DNA of 64,000 nucleotides from NCBI RefSeq assembly GCF_004341035.1, contig NZ_SLXK01000024.1, forward strand, positions 1 to 64,000, in the 5' to 3' direction. Both the position numbers and the translations under genes were made by a program. This document shows positions 45,861-55,211 of the stretch, in pieces; the first letter of the stretch is position 1, and every line of letters starts with the position of its first letter. Below the pieces are notes generated by a model. That model had not been told where the DNA came from. It saw only the letters and a list, made by a program, of their open reading frames with translations, and ran no database searches. This DNA is from Scopulibacillus darangshiensis. Lineage in GTDB: Bacteria; Bacillota; Bacilli; Bacillales; Sporolactobacillaceae.

Positions 45861-46673
45861 ATGTATAAACTATCGAAAATTCAAGTAAATGATAGAAAAA
45901 AGGGCTACTTTTTCATTGACCTCGAAGAGAGCGCCGGCAGCACTATTACCTTAGAGGTTCATGAGGATGTTCTTGTCGTCCATGCATTAAGGAAGGGTAT
46001 GGAATTGACACAGGATCAATTTGAAAGTATTAAATCTGAAGAAAACCAAATTAAAATCTATCATCTAGCAATAAACTATTTATCTTATCGTATGCGCACG
46101 AAGCAGGAAATGGAAGAGTATTTAATGAAAAAAGGCTTTCAGCGAGGGGAGATTCATCCTTTAATAGAGAGATTGCTGAAGGAGAAGCTGTTAGATGACC
46201 GGGCCTTCGCTGAGGCTTTTGTCAGGACACGGATACGTCTTACAACGAAAGGGCCCAATCTTATTTTAAGAGAATTGGACAAAGCGGGGGTGCGCGAGGA
46301 TGATGCTTCCAGCGCAATAAGCAGTTACTCATTTGACGCCCAGCTTGACAATGCAAGCAAATATTTAAAGAAGAAAGCATCAGCGGGAAAGGCAAAGCGG
46401 TCTTCCGCGGAAGAACACAATCGCTTAAGCAGATTGTTGATGCAGCGCGGGTATAACACAAATGTTATTAAGCCAGTATTAACAGGCATCTCTCCTCAAA
46501 CCGAAGAAGATGAGTGGAAGGCATTGGAAAAACATGGAGAAAAAGCCGCGAGAAAATTCGCGCGGCATAATGGCAGAGAGTTTGAGCAAAAGGTCAAACA
46601 ATATCTTTACCGAAAGGGATTTCCATTCCCTATGATCGATGCTTTTGTTGCAGAGCTGAGGGAGGAAGAATAG
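45861..46673 (+). CDS. recX: RecX, RecA modulator
   Basis: A 270-residue protein with the tandem three-helix RecX repeats ('LSYRMRTKQEMEEYLMKKGF', 'LDDRAFAEAFVRTRI', 'LLMQRGYNTNVIKPVL', 'YRKGFPFPMIDAFV'). RecX binds RecA filaments and limits recombination. The N-terminal 60 residues are a small beta domain present in Bacillales. ATG 45861 after AAAAGGTGATC. Divergent from yfhF. Confidence 0.95.
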   Translation: MYKLSKIQVNDRKKGYFFIDLEESAGSTITLEVHEDVLVVHALRKGMELTQDQFESIKSEENQIKIYHLAINYLSYRMRTKQEMEEYLMKKGFQRGEIHPLIERLLKEKLLDDRAFAEAFVRTRIRLTTKGPNLILRELDKAGVREDDASSAISSYSFDAQLDNASKYLKKKASAGKAKRSSAEEHNRLSRLLMQRGYNTNVIKPVLTGISPQTEEDEWKALEKHGEKAARKFARHNGREFEQKVKQYLYRKGFPFPMIDAFVAELREEE

Positions 46674-46680
46674 AACATTC

Positions 46681-47373
46681 CTATAATTCCCTTAGCTCTT
46701 CTTTATTGACATGGATGTCATCCCGGCCATCATCATGCCTGAAAATATAAGCTGCGACCGCCTCGGGTGACGCGAGTTTTTCCGGATTTTCAATATGATC
46801 TGTTTCATCCCAAAAGGGTGTGTTCATGCCGCCCATATATGCACTCACTACAGAGAGGTTTTCCTCCTCAGACCATTCCGACTTAAGGCTTTCTGAAAAT
46901 CCGCGGACTGCAAATTTTGTTGCGCAATAGACCGCTTCATTCCTTTTACCTTTTAACCCTGCAGTAGAAATGATGTTTAATATCTTTCCTTGGCCTTTTT
47001 TGTGAAAATACGGTGTAAAGGACTGTGTCATCATGATCGTTCCTTTAATGTTGGTATCGATCATAACCCCAATCTCATCCTCCGTCATGCTTTCGAATGG
47101 TCCAAAAAAGCCTATACCGGCATTGTTAATCAACATGTCAATTTCAAAGGTAGCCGTTAGTTCGCCAGCCGCAGCTTTAATGTCGTTTGAATCGGTAATA
47201 TCACATGTTTTAATCACCGTCTCGATGCCCTTATCTGTTAATTCCTTCTGCACAGCTTTCAATTTCTCTTCATTTCGTCCTAGTAAAATCGGCTGCAAGC
47301 CGCTGCTGCCGTATTCAAAGGCGAGAGTCCGTCCAAGCCCGGAACCGCCACCGGTAATCACTATATATGACAT
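46681..47373 (-). CDS. Short-chain dehydrogenase/reductase
   Basis: Classical SDR of 230 residues with TGGGSGLG (residues 7-14), NNAG (about 86-89), the catalytic Ser and Tyr-x3-Lys in 'NIISTAGLKGKRNEAVYCATKFAVRG' (about 134-159). It is NADP-type judged by 'GRNEEKL'. Substrate unknown. It converges with recX with only seven bases between the stops. Confidence 0.88.
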   Translation of the reverse strand: MSYIVITGGGSGLGRTLAFEYGSSGLQPILLGRNEEKLKAVQKELTDKGIETVIKTCDITDSNDIKAAAGELTATFEIDMLINNAGIGFFGPFESMTEDEIGVMIDTNIKGTIMMTQSFTPYFHKKGQGKILNIISTAGLKGKRNEAVYCATKFAVRGFSESLKSEWSEEENLSVVSAYMGGMNTPFWDETDHIENPEKLASPEAVAAYIFRHDDGRDDIHVNKEELREL

Positions 47374-47470
47374 ATAGATCCCTGCTTTCTTTTAGTAAAT
47401 TTTTACGTTTTGCTCTTATACTCATATCCCTTATAATAGTATTGGTATATTTAACAGGGGGCAAGTCCAA

Positions 47471-47797
47471 ATGGAAAAGCGATTTAGTGACATGAGTGAA
47501 TATGAGTTAAAGCAGGCTATTGCTGAATTTAATGAAAAAGCGAAGAAAGCTGAGCAAATGGGGATTGTTAACGAATTCGCTGTCTATGAACGAAAAGCGA
47601 TGATGGCGAAAGCGTATTTATTGAACCCTGCTGATTTTAAGCCGGATGAAATATACGAAATCGGCAATAATCCCGATGAACTTTTTAAAATTTCTTATAT
47701 GAACGGAACGTTTGCCTGGGGCTGGCGGGGAGATTCTAATGAGCTTGAAGCGTTTCCTATTTCAATGTTAGGGAAAAAAAGGGAAGGGCGGAATTAA
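47471..47797 (+). CDS. yfhH: YfhH-like protein (DUF1811)
   Basis: A 108-residue soluble protein, MEKRFSDMSEYELKQAIAEF, matching YfhH of B. subtilis (104 residues), of unknown function. Its stop region overlaps the stop of yfhP by four bases on the opposite strand. ATG 47471 with a weak GGGGGCAAG site; order recX-yfhH matches B. subtilis apart from the inserted SDR gene. Confidence 0.9.
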   Translation: MEKRFSDMSEYELKQAIAEFNEKAKKAEQMGIVNEFAVYERKAMMAKAYLLNPADFKPDEIYEIGNNPDELFKISYMNGTFAWGWRGDSNELEAFPISMLGKKREGRN

Positions 47798-48783
47798 GCT
47801 CTTCCTTTTGATGGGAAGAGCTTTTTCCTAAGCTTTTCCTCACTATAAACCCATCCCGTAAAGGAACTGATGATCTCTTTGTTATCTTCATCAAGCCATA
47901 CTGCGGCAACAAATGGATAATGGCTTTTCGATAGATAACGTAAATCAGTGAACCTGACCTCATATCCGCCTTCAAAAGGATTAATCTGCCAGCGGTATAT
48001 AGGAGAAAACGAGAGAAATGCCTTGAGGTTTTTGTCCTTTTTTGCCAGGTTGATCACATCTGTATCCGGTACGGGAATCCGTTCGAAGGTATCAATGATG
48101 CTGATCGCCCCGCCCAAAACCTCACCCACGTAATAAAAGTCAATGGCTTTGACAGCCAAATGATATTTTGACCAATGCATCGTCGGCGAAAGAAACACAT
48201 CAAGTGTATCGGGAAGAATCGCCTTCACTCTTTTAACAACTTTATGATGGTGATAGATACGCCATAAATAATAGATAAACAATACGATATAGATAACAGT
48301 AAATGTAAAGCCGGGGTGACCAAATAAAAACCAGACGGCAAACCCAATGATATGGATAACAAAAATAAACGGATCAAAGATATTTATGATGCCGAGCGCC
48401 ACCCATCGATAGGAAATTGGGCGAACTGCCTGCGTGCCGTAAGCATTAAAGATATCAACAAAGACATGCAAAAAGACGCCAATAAATGTCCATAATCCGA
48501 CATGCACAACATTTGCCTCATGATTAAATGGCATGATCAGCGCAATTATCAGTATTGGCCAAAGAAAGGTTGCCGGAATGGAATGTGTTACACCTCGGTG
48601 GTGTCTAATATATATGGCATTGTTCTTTAACTTCAATACAGTATCGATATCAGGAATTAATGAACCAGCCATAGTTCCAAAAAGGATGGCATGTGTTGTT
48701 GCTGGGTTTTGCGTGACAACAGGATCAAGAGTGGCAAGTCCTGCAAGCCCCAGCCCCATAACAACGTGTGTACCGGTATCCAT
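47794..48783 (-). CDS. yfhP: YfhP, membrane-bound metal-dependent hydrolase-type protein
   Basis: A 329-residue protein beginning MDTGTHVVMGLGLAGLATLD, with four predicted N-terminal helices and the His/Asp-rich 'GSLIPDIDTVL' and 'RHHRGVTHSIPATF' motifs of the YdjM/LexA-binding inner-membrane hydrolase family. A 140-residue C-terminal domain faces the cytoplasm. The longest frame opens at 48822; ATG 48783 matches the YfhP family start and follows AAAAGGAG. It is divergent from mutY. Confidence 0.9.
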   Translation of the reverse strand: MDTGTHVVMGLGLAGLATLDPVVTQNPATTHAILFGTMAGSLIPDIDTVLKLKNNAIYIRHHRGVTHSIPATFLWPILIIALIMPFNHEANVVHVGLWTFIGVFLHVFVDIFNAYGTQAVRPISYRWVALGIINIFDPFIFVIHIIGFAVWFLFGHPGFTFTVIYIVLFIYYLWRIYHHHKVVKRVKAILPDTLDVFLSPTMHWSKYHLAVKAIDFYYVGEVLGGAISIIDTFERIPVPDTDVINLAKKDKNLKAFLSFSPIYRWQINPFEGGYEVRFTDLRYLSKSHYPFVAAVWLDEDNKEIISSFTGWVYSEEKLRKKLFPSKGRA

Positions 48784-48896
48784 GGTATGTACAGCTCCTT
48801 TTTTAAAAAGCCTTGTTAACATTATACATTATGAATGGGCTGGCATTTACGGGCGCCTAAATGAAAAATAATGACAAAACAGGAGGTCGTTCATTG

Positions 48897-49979
48897 ATGA
48901 ACAAAATTGAATATTCTCTTGATACGAGACAATTAAGCAGTGATATCGTTCAGTGGTTTCACGATAATAAAAGAGATTTGCCTTGGAGACAGTCAGAGGA
49001 CCCCTACCATATATGGATCTCCGAAGTCATGCTTCAGCAAACACAAGTTGATACAGTTATTCCCTACTATAATACATTTGTCAGCCGCTTTCCGACACTA
49101 AATGATTTAGCTTATGCAGATGAAGAAACGGTTTTAAAAACATGGGAGGGCCTTGGCTATTATTCCCGTGCCCGCAACCTGCAAAAAGGTGTAAGGGAAG
49201 TCGTCGAGACATACGGCAGCAAGGTACCTGATAATAAAAAAGATATCCTTTCGATTAAAGGCATCGGACCATATACTGCCGGGGCTGTGCTTAGCATCGC
49301 TTACCATCAGCCGGAACCGGCAGTCGATGGCAATGTCATGCGTGTCCTGTCAAGAGTTCTATTAATTGATGACGATATCGCAAAAGCCCGTACGAGGCTT
49401 TTATTTGAGAATATCATTTACGATCTGATTCCCGAAACAGACCCTTCAGGATTTAACCAAGGCTTAATGGAAATCGGAGCGCTCGTTTGCAAACCCAAAC
49501 AGCCAAAATGTGATGTCTGCCCCATCGCTGCACACTGCTTGGCCAATGAAGAGGGCGCACAGCTTGAATATCCTGTTAAGAAAAAAAAGACACCGCCCAA
49601 ACCACTATATTTTGCTGTTGTTGTCCCGCAGGATCAACATCAGCGGGTTTTGATCCAAAAGCGGCCTGACAAAGGGCTGCTCGCTAATTTATGGGAATTC
49701 CCTATGATTTCTGTGGAACCCGAACAAGACAATTTAGATGGTATTATAGAATGCGAAATGAAAAATCGCTATAACATCATAGTCAAACCTAAGGATATAG
49801 AGACAACTGTTACACATATATTTTCCCACATTAAGTGGCACCTAAACGTGTACACCGCTGATATCAGTACAGTTGGGGAAGATGGAGAGACATATCGCTG
49901 GGTTAAGGAGGCAGCTTTAGACAGCTTTCCTTTTCCAGTGTCGCACCAAAAAGTCATGAAATATATCAAGGCTAATTAG
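48897..49979 (+). CDS. mutY: A/G-specific adenine glycosylase MutY
   Basis: A 360-residue DNA repair glycosylase removing A opposite 8-oxoG. The HhH-GPD domain with LPWRQSEDPYHIWISEVMLQ (about 23-42) contains the catalytic residues, 'DGNVMRVLSR' includes the essential Asp, the 4Fe-4S cluster has C-x6-C-x2-C-x5-C (about 192-208) and a NUDIX-like C-terminal domain follows (about 235-355). The frame opens at 48861; ATG 48897 follows AGGAGG. A strong hairpin ends the gene. Confidence 0.95.
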   Translation: MNKIEYSLDTRQLSSDIVQWFHDNKRDLPWRQSEDPYHIWISEVMLQQTQVDTVIPYYNTFVSRFPTLNDLAYADEETVLKTWEGLGYYSRARNLQKGVREVVETYGSKVPDNKKDILSIKGIGPYTAGAVLSIAYHQPEPAVDGNVMRVLSRVLLIDDDIAKARTRLLFENIIYDLIPETDPSGFNQGLMEIGALVCKPKQPKCDVCPIAAHCLANEEGAQLEYPVKKKKTPPKPLYFAVVVPQDQHQRVLIQKRPDKGLLANLWEFPMISVEPEQDNLDGIIECEMKNRYNIIVKPKDIETTVTHIFSHIKWHLNVYTADISTVGEDGETYRWVKEAALDSFPFPVSHQKVMKYIKAN

Positions 49980-49982
49980 GAG

Positions 49983-50013
49983 GATGTGAGGCGGAGCGAA
50001 AACCGCCTCACAT
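49983..50013. terminator. Hairpin after mutY
   Basis: ATGTGAGGCGG-AGCGAAAA-CCGCCTCACAT, shared with the convergent 61-residue gene. Only a weak T tail. Confidence 0.75.
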
Positions 50014-50015
50014 TC

Positions 50016-50201
50016 CTATGCTTTGTGTATCCCGCCCCGCGACTCAATTTCTTCGACAACATCCTGACGAATTTGGACGCCTTCACTGTTCAAATACGGT
50101 GTCATCTGCTTCAAGCATTCATGAAAGTAAGCGAGTTCATTGGTATGCCAATCAGTAACCGACATCATCGACAACTCGGTAAAATCCCTTCCACTGTACA
50201 T
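50016..50201 (-). CDS. Conserved-looking 61-residue protein
   Basis: A small protein, MYSGRDFTELSMMSVTDWHT then 'NELAYFHECLKQMTPYLNSEGVQIRQDVVEEI'. It has a helical amphipathic pattern and a clear ribosome-binding site (AAAGGTGG). It occupies the position of yfhS in the B. subtilis mutY-sspE interval, but similarity to YfhS was not established. Ends at the hairpin shared with mutY. Confidence 0.6.
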   Translation of the reverse strand: MYSGRDFTELSMMSVTDWHTNELAYFHECLKQMTPYLNSEGVQIRQDVVEEIESRGGIHKA

Positions 50202-50328
50202 TTTTGAACCACCTTTAAAATAAAATTTGAGCTTATTTTATCCCAGTTGGCGGGAAATTAATTGGGCCAAATTTTTTTACATAAAAATTTTTAACGTGGT
50301 TACATTAATAGTCGTGGAGGTGATACTC

Positions 50329-50532
50329 ATGGGAAAGCAACCAAAAGCGTCTAAAACTAACGCTCAACAAGTTAGACAACAAAACGCTCAAGCTGCTGGT
50401 AAAAACATGGCTGGCCAACAAGCTGGTCAAGCTGGCCAATTCGGTGCAGAATTTGGCAGCGAAACTGATGCACAGCAAGTGCGTCAGAAGAACCAACAAT
50501 CACAACAAAAGAAAAGCCAAAACCAACAGTAA
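50329..50532 (+). CDS. sspE: Gamma-type small acid-soluble spore protein SspE
   Basis: A 67-residue Gln/Ala/Gly-rich protein, MGKQPKASKTNAQQVRQQNA, with two repeats of a NAQQVRQQN/DAQQVRQKN block and the GPR-protease-type site 'EFGSETDAQQV' in the middle. Gamma SASPs store amino acids in the spore core and are cleaved during germination. The frame opens upstream at 50227, but ATG 50329 after GGAGGTGAT is certain from the family start. Expected to be sigma-G dependent; I did not place the promoter with confidence. Confidence 0.95.
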   Translation: MGKQPKASKTNAQQVRQQNAQAAGKNMAGQQAGQAGQFGAEFGSETDAQQVRQKNQQSQQKKSQNQQ

Positions 50533-50550
50533 CTTCACCTTGCACGAATG

Positions 50551-50582
50551 GACTCCTTATCAAATCTGATAAGGAGTCTTTA
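50551..50582 (+). terminator. Terminator of sspE
   Basis: GACTCCTTATCA-AATC-TGATAAGGAGTC with a T-rich tail. Confidence 0.88.
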
Positions 50583-50745
50583 CTAATTTTACTTTCGCCT
50601 AACATGAGATTTGTAATGAAGAACCGAAATGTGGTACATGTTATAAAAGAACTTTTGCAACAAAGCATCGAATTCATTTAATTCTTATCCGCTTACAGTT
50701 ATAATCTTAGTTAATGAACAATTTCCTTTGAAAGGGGAACGGACA

Positions 50746-51276
50746 ATGCGTTTTCCTCGTGTCGGTCAAAATATTCAAATTCAAAGTTACAAACATGATG
50801 GCTCACTTCACCGTGTATGGGAATCAACGACGGTGCTTAAGGGGACAGCCAAAACGATTATCGGAGCGAATGATCAAACCGTCGTCAGTGAGTCGGATGG
50901 CCGCCAGTGGCGGACAAAAGAACCGGCGATTACTTATTTCAGCACAAAAGAATGGTTCAATATTATTTGTATGATCCGGAAAGATGGGATCCATTATTAT
51001 TGCAATCTAGGTTCTCCTGTTACCTGGGATGAGGAGGCATTGAAATATATCGATTATGACCTTGATATAAAGGTGTTTCCAGATATGTCATATAAGCTTC
51101 TTGATGAGGATGAATATTCACTTCACAAGCGAAGAATGAACTATCCTAAGAAGCTGGATAATATTTTGAAAAACCATGTTCAAGAATTAATAGACTGGAT
51201 TCAGGAGCGAAAAGGTCCGTTTGATAAAAAGTTTGTGGATAAGTGGTATAAAGTATATAAAAGGGTTAGAAGATAG
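50746..51276 (+). CDS. ygaC: YgaC-like protein (DUF402)
   Basis: A 176-residue soluble protein, [20 protein letters not shown], matching the DUF402/YgaC family (B. subtilis YgaC is 176 residues). Members have a Tt1808/FomD-type fold; a phosphatase role (nucleoside di-/triphosphate) is known for the related Ntdp proteins, and the conserved Lys/Asp/Tyr-rich '[25 protein letters not shown]' segment suggests nucleotide phosphate binding. Start ATG 50746 after AAAGGGGAACGG; TTG 50728 also in frame. Next gene is ygaD, as in B. subtilis. Confidence 0.9.
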   Translation: MRFPRVGQNIQIQSYKHDGSLHRVWESTTVLKGTAKTIIGANDQTVVSESDGRQWRTKEPAITYFSTKEWFNIICMIRKDGIHYYCNLGSPVTWDEEALKYIDYDLDIKVFPDMSYKLLDEDEYSLHKRRMNYPKKLDNILKNHVQELIDWIQERKGPFDKKFVDKWYKVYKRVRR

Positions 51277-51286
51277 GTGATGCTTT

Positions 51287-53035
51287 CTGGAAAGTATTAA
51301 ACGCTATATGGTTTTTGTCAAACCGTATACGAAGCAAATTGTTATTACCGTTTTTATCGGTATTCTTAAGTTTGGAATCCCATTATTATTACCTTTAATT
51401 CTCAAATATGTCATTGATGATATCATTAATACGTCATTATCGGATACTGAAAAGCTGAAAAGGCTTCTCTATGTTATTGGAGGCGCTTTTTTTATTTTTG
51501 TAGTGCTCAGACCGCCGATCGAATATTACCGGCAATACTTTGCTCAATGGACGGGCAACAAAATTTTATATGATATTCGCGACCGGCTCTTTGCCCATTT
51601 GCAGAAGCTTAGTCTCCGTTATTATTCCAATACCAAGGCCGGAGAGATTATTTCAAGGGTAATAAATGATGTTGAACAGACAAAGGCATTTGTCATGACA
51701 GGGCTAATGAACATCTGGCTTGATATGATCACGATTTTAATTGCCCTTTTGATCATGTTTTGGATGAACTGGATTCTGGCCTTAATTTCCATCGTGATGT
51801 TCCCGTTTTACGGCATTGCCATTAAGGTCTTTTATGCGCGTTTACGAAAATTGACACGCAATCGCTCACAGGCACTAGCAGAGGTTCAAGGGCATTTGCA
51901 TGAAAGGGTTCAAGGGATGAATGTTATTAAGAGCTTTGCGATTGAGGATGTTGAACAAGAACGTTTTGCCAAACGCAATCATAACTTTCTTAACAGGGCC
52001 TTGGATCACACCGCATGGAATGCCAAGACCTTTGCGATTGTCAATACGATGACCGATGTCGCGCCGCTCCTCGTCATTGGGGTGGGGGCTTATCTTGTCA
52101 TCGTCGGCAATATAACTGAAATTGGGACGATTGTCGCCTTTTTCGGATATATGGAAAGACTTTACGGTCCGTTAAGAAGGCTCGTGAATTCATCAACAAC
52201 CTTAACCCAGGCGATTGCCTCGATGGACCGTGTCTTTGAATTTATGGATGAAGGCTATGATATCGAAGACCGGGCAGATGCCAAACCATTAAATAAAGTA
52301 GAGGGTCATGTTCATTTCCGGGATGTTACCTTTTATTACGATGGTGAAGAATACCCAGCGTTATCACATATTAATTTGGATGTTCAACCTGGGGAAACTG
52401 TGGCGTTTGTCGGTATGAGCGGCGGCGGGAAGTCAACCCTTGTTAGTCTTATCCCGCGCTTTTTCGATGTGTCAGACGGCGGGATCATCTTAGATGGCCA
52501 CGACATCCGTGAATTCGAGGTCAGAAGCTTAAGGGATAAGATTGGCATGGTGCTGCAGGACACTATTTTATTTAGTGATTCGGTGAAAAATAATATCAAA
52601 ATGGGCCGTCCTGATGCGACGGATGATGAAGTGATTGAAGCGGCGAAGGCAGCCAATGCCCATGGTTTTATAATGGAGCTTTCAAAAGGCTACGATACAC
52701 AGGTTGGCGAACGAGGCGTTAAGTTATCAGGCGGGCAAAAGCAGCGAATTTCAATCGCTAGAGTCTTTCTGAAGAATCCGCCGCTTTTGGTTCTGGATGA
52801 AGCAACCTCAGCGCTAGATTTGGAAAGCGAGCATCTGATCCAAGAGGCTTTGGACCAATTGGCAAGGGACAGGACAACCTTCATCATCGCCCACAGGCTG
52901 TCAACGATCACCCATGCCGACCGCATCGTCGTCATCGAGCGTGGCCAGATCACAGAAATCGGCAATCATCAAGAATTGATGGCACGGCAAGGGAGCTATT
53001 ATAATCTGTTCCAGGTTCAGCAGCTGGAGGAATAG
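51287..53035 (+). CDS. ygaD: YgaD-type ABC exporter (permease-ATPase fusion)
   Basis: Homodimeric half-exporter of 582 residues with six helices (about 10-310) and a nucleotide-binding domain with Walker [10 protein letters not shown] (about 385), '[14 protein letters not shown]' and Walker B '[12 protein letters not shown]'. B. subtilis YgaD begins MGSIKRYMMFVKPY; here the equivalent [14 protein letters not shown] starts at CTG 51287, which AGGTGAT (51275-51281) supports. If CTG is not used, ATG 51308 is next. Transported substrate unknown (lipid or peptide export is common in the family). Confidence 0.9.
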   Translation: MESIKRYMVFVKPYTKQIVITVFIGILKFGIPLLLPLILKYVIDDIINTSLSDTEKLKRLLYVIGGAFFIFVVLRPPIEYYRQYFAQWTGNKILYDIRDRLFAHLQKLSLRYYSNTKAGEIISRVINDVEQTKAFVMTGLMNIWLDMITILIALLIMFWMNWILALISIVMFPFYGIAIKVFYARLRKLTRNRSQALAEVQGHLHERVQGMNVIKSFAIEDVEQERFAKRNHNFLNRALDHTAWNAKTFAIVNTMTDVAPLLVIGVGAYLVIVGNITEIGTIVAFFGYMERLYGPLRRLVNSSTTLTQAIASMDRVFEFMDEGYDIEDRADAKPLNKVEGHVHFRDVTFYYDGEEYPALSHINLDVQPGETVAFVGMSGGGKSTLVSLIPRFFDVSDGGIILDGHDIREFEVRSLRDKIGMVLQDTILFSDSVKNNIKMGRPDATDDEVIEAAKAANAHGFIMELSKGYDTQVGERGVKLSGGQKQRISIARVFLKNPPLLVLDEATSALDLESEHLIQEALDQLARDRTTFIIAHRLSTITHADRIVVIERGQITEIGNHQELMARQGSYYNLFQVQQLEE

Positions 53036-53049
53036 GTTAAATTAATCTA

Positions 53050-53076
53050 AGAGAGGGCATGCGCCCTCTCTTTTTG
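53050..53076 (+). terminator. Terminator of ygaD
   Basis: AGAGAGGGC-ATGC-GCCCTCTCT followed by TTTTT. Confidence 0.9.
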
Positions 53077-53186
53077 CGTTCTATATAATATTGCAATAAT
53101 GTAATGTAAAATTTAAAAACAAATAATTGTTTCGAATTAATTAAAAATTAAGTGGTCAATAATCACCGTTTCATGTAAAATTTAAA

Positions 53187-53201
53187 ATGGAAGCGGATTC
53201 A
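53187..53201 (+). promoter_or_regulatory. cre box before the peptide transporter operon
   Basis: ATGGAAGCGGATTCA matches the B. subtilis CcpA consensus WTGNAANCGNWNNCA at every fixed position. It lies 41 bases before the first TTG/55 bases before the likely start of dppD-like, so the operon is probably under carbon catabolite control. Confidence 0.75.
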
Positions 53202-53241
53202 AAAAGATATTATTCCGTTGGATCTTACAACATGGGGGGTG

Positions 53242-54213
53242 ATGAAAGTGACAGATCCGGTATTAGATGTTAAAGGCCTTAAAACATATTTTTTCACAGA
53301 CGATGGACAAGTGCCAGCTGTTGACGGCATTGACTTTCATGTGAAAGAAGGAGAAATACTTGGGATTGTCGGGGAGTCGGGATGCGGCAAAAGCGTTACG
53401 TCTCTGTCGGTCATGGGATTATTGCCATCGCCGCCGGGCAAAGTCGTTGACGGCAAGATCCTCTACAATGGTGAAGATATTACTTATGCCTCAGAGTCAA
53501 GAATGCGGCAAATTCGCGGCAATGACATCGCGATGATATTTCAAGAGCCGATGACATCGCTCAACCCCGTCTTTACGATTGGGAGTCAATTAATCGAGGC
53601 GATTCGAATTCATCGAAAATGTTCCAAAAAGCAAGCGAGAGCCCGTGCAATTGATTTACTCAAACTGGTAGGGCTGCCGCGTGCTGATGAGCTGGTCGAT
53701 GAATTCCCCCACCAATTATCAGGCGGTATGCGCCAGCGTGTGATGATCGCCATGGCCATGGCATGCGATCCTAAAGTACTTATTGCGGATGAACCTACAA
53801 CCGCCTTGGATGTCACCATTCAGGCGCAAATCCTTGACCTTATGTTAAAGCTGAACAGAGAGACTAAGACGGCCATCATTATCATTACTCACGATCTTGG
53901 GGTTGTGGCGCAAATGTGCCAAAGGCTTGTGGTGATGTACGCCGGTAAGGTTGTAGAAGAGGGAACAGTTAAAGACATCTACAATAATCCAAAACATCCT
54001 TATACAAAGGGACTTATTCAATCTGTTCCAGATATGCGGGAGAAGAAGCAGCGGCTTTATTCTATTAAAGGAAGCGTGCCAAAACCTGGCTCTATCAAAA
54101 AAGGATGTCAATTTGCACCGCGATGTGAGTATGTCATGACTGATTGTTTGGAGCAGGAACCGCAGCTAACAGGCAATGAACATCTTGTTCGCTGTCTGTT
54201 ATATAGGGAATAG
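53242..54213 (+). CDS. Oligopeptide/dipeptide ABC transporter ATPase (OppD/DppD type)
   Basis: A 323-residue ATPase with Walker [10 protein letters not shown], the Q-loop '[14 protein letters not shown]', signature [14 protein letters not shown], and the oligopeptide-specific C-terminal Cys-rich region ('[15 protein letters not shown]'), typical of OppD/DppD where a [4Fe-4S] cluster may bind. Start: ATG 53242 or GTG 53248 after GGGGGGTG; TTG 53218 is less likely. First gene of a five-gene peptide importer (ATPase, ATPase, binding protein, permease, permease). Confidence 0.9.
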   Translation: MKVTDPVLDVKGLKTYFFTDDGQVPAVDGIDFHVKEGEILGIVGESGCGKSVTSLSVMGLLPSPPGKVVDGKILYNGEDITYASESRMRQIRGNDIAMIFQEPMTSLNPVFTIGSQLIEAIRIHRKCSKKQARARAIDLLKLVGLPRADELVDEFPHQLSGGMRQRVMIAMAMACDPKVLIADEPTTALDVTIQAQILDLMLKLNRETKTAIIIITHDLGVVAQMCQRLVVMYAGKVVEEGTVKDIYNNPKHPYTKGLIQSVPDMREKKQRLYSIKGSVPKPGSIKKGCQFAPRCEYVMTDCLEQEPQLTGNEHLVRCLLYRE

Positions 54214-54226
54214 AAAGGAGTCAGTC

Positions 54227-55192
54227 ATGGGTGAATCATTATTAAAAGTGAACGATCTCAAAAAGCATTTTCCAATTGAGGGAGGCGTCTTAGGAAGAAC
54301 TTTAGGCCATGTCAAAGCTGTCGACGGTGTCAGCTTCGCCATAGAAAAAGGTGAAACCCTCGGCTTAGTTGGTGAAAGCGGCTGCGGGAAATCGACAACA
54401 GGCCGAATGCTCTTAAGGCTGATAGAACCTAGTGCCGGCCGTATCGTATTTGCAGGAAAAGACATGACGAAGCTTGCCAAATCTGAGCTTAGAGAGTTGC
54501 GTAAGGATATTCAAATGATATTCCAGGACCCTTTTGCATCGCTCAACCCACGCCATACAGTGGGAAGAATCATTGAGGAGCCGATGATTGTCCATAAGCT
54601 CGGGGGTAAGAAAGAACGCAAAAAACGGGTGAGGGAATTGCTTGAAGTTGTTGGCTTGAGCAGCTATCATGCCAAGCGCTACCCGCATCAATTCAGCGGC
54701 GGGCAGCGGCAAAGAATCGGCATCGCCAGAGCGCTTGCCGTTAAACCCAAGCTTATCGTCGCTGATGAGCCTGTTTCCGCACTTGATGTGTCCGTCCAAT
54801 CACAGGTTTTGAACCTTCTTCAGGATCTTCAAGAACAGTTTGGACTAACCTTTTTATTCATAGCACATGATTTAAGTGTTGTCCGCCATTTTAGTGACCG
54901 TGTGGGAGTCATGTATCTGGGCAGAATCGTTGAACTCGGTGCGAGCAAAGAGCTATATGAAGATCCAAAACATCCTTATACACAAGCGCTGCTTTCAGCT
55001 GTGCCGGTGCCTGACCCTAATTATCAGAATGAAAAGATCATTTTGTCCGGTGATGTGCCGAGCCCATCCAATCCGCCCAGCGGCTGTACATTCCATAACC
55101 GCTGTCCGATGGCAATGGACCATTGCAAAACGAAGGTGCCCGAATTAAAAGAACTTGAAGACGGACGCTTGACAGCTTGTCATTTATATTAA
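54227..55192 (+). CDS. Oligopeptide/dipeptide ABC transporter ATPase (OppF/DppF type)
   Basis: A 321-residue second ATPase of the operon, with Walker [10 protein letters not shown], '[17 protein letters not shown]', signature [14 protein letters not shown] and the C-terminal '[16 protein letters not shown]' cluster region. ATG 54227 after AAAGGAGTC; an extended frame from 54176 lies inside the previous gene. Forms the heterodimer that powers peptide uptake. Confidence 0.92.
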   Translation: MGESLLKVNDLKKHFPIEGGVLGRTLGHVKAVDGVSFAIEKGETLGLVGESGCGKSTTGRMLLRLIEPSAGRIVFAGKDMTKLAKSELRELRKDIQMIFQDPFASLNPRHTVGRIIEEPMIVHKLGGKKERKKRVRELLEVVGLSSYHAKRYPHQFSGGQRQRIGIARALAVKPKLIVADEPVSALDVSVQSQVLNLLQDLQEQFGLTFLFIAHDLSVVRHFSDRVGVMYLGRIVELGASKELYEDPKHPYTQALLSAVPVPDPNYQNEKIILSGDVPSPSNPPSGCTFHNRCPMAMDHCKTKVPELKELEDGRLTACHLY

Positions 55193-55211
55193 TGAAAAGA
55201 GGGGGATTTAT

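Noticed and set aside
50600-50680. Small frame [20 protein letters not shown] after sspE
   Set aside because: No ribosome-binding site and only 25 codons; probably non-coding.
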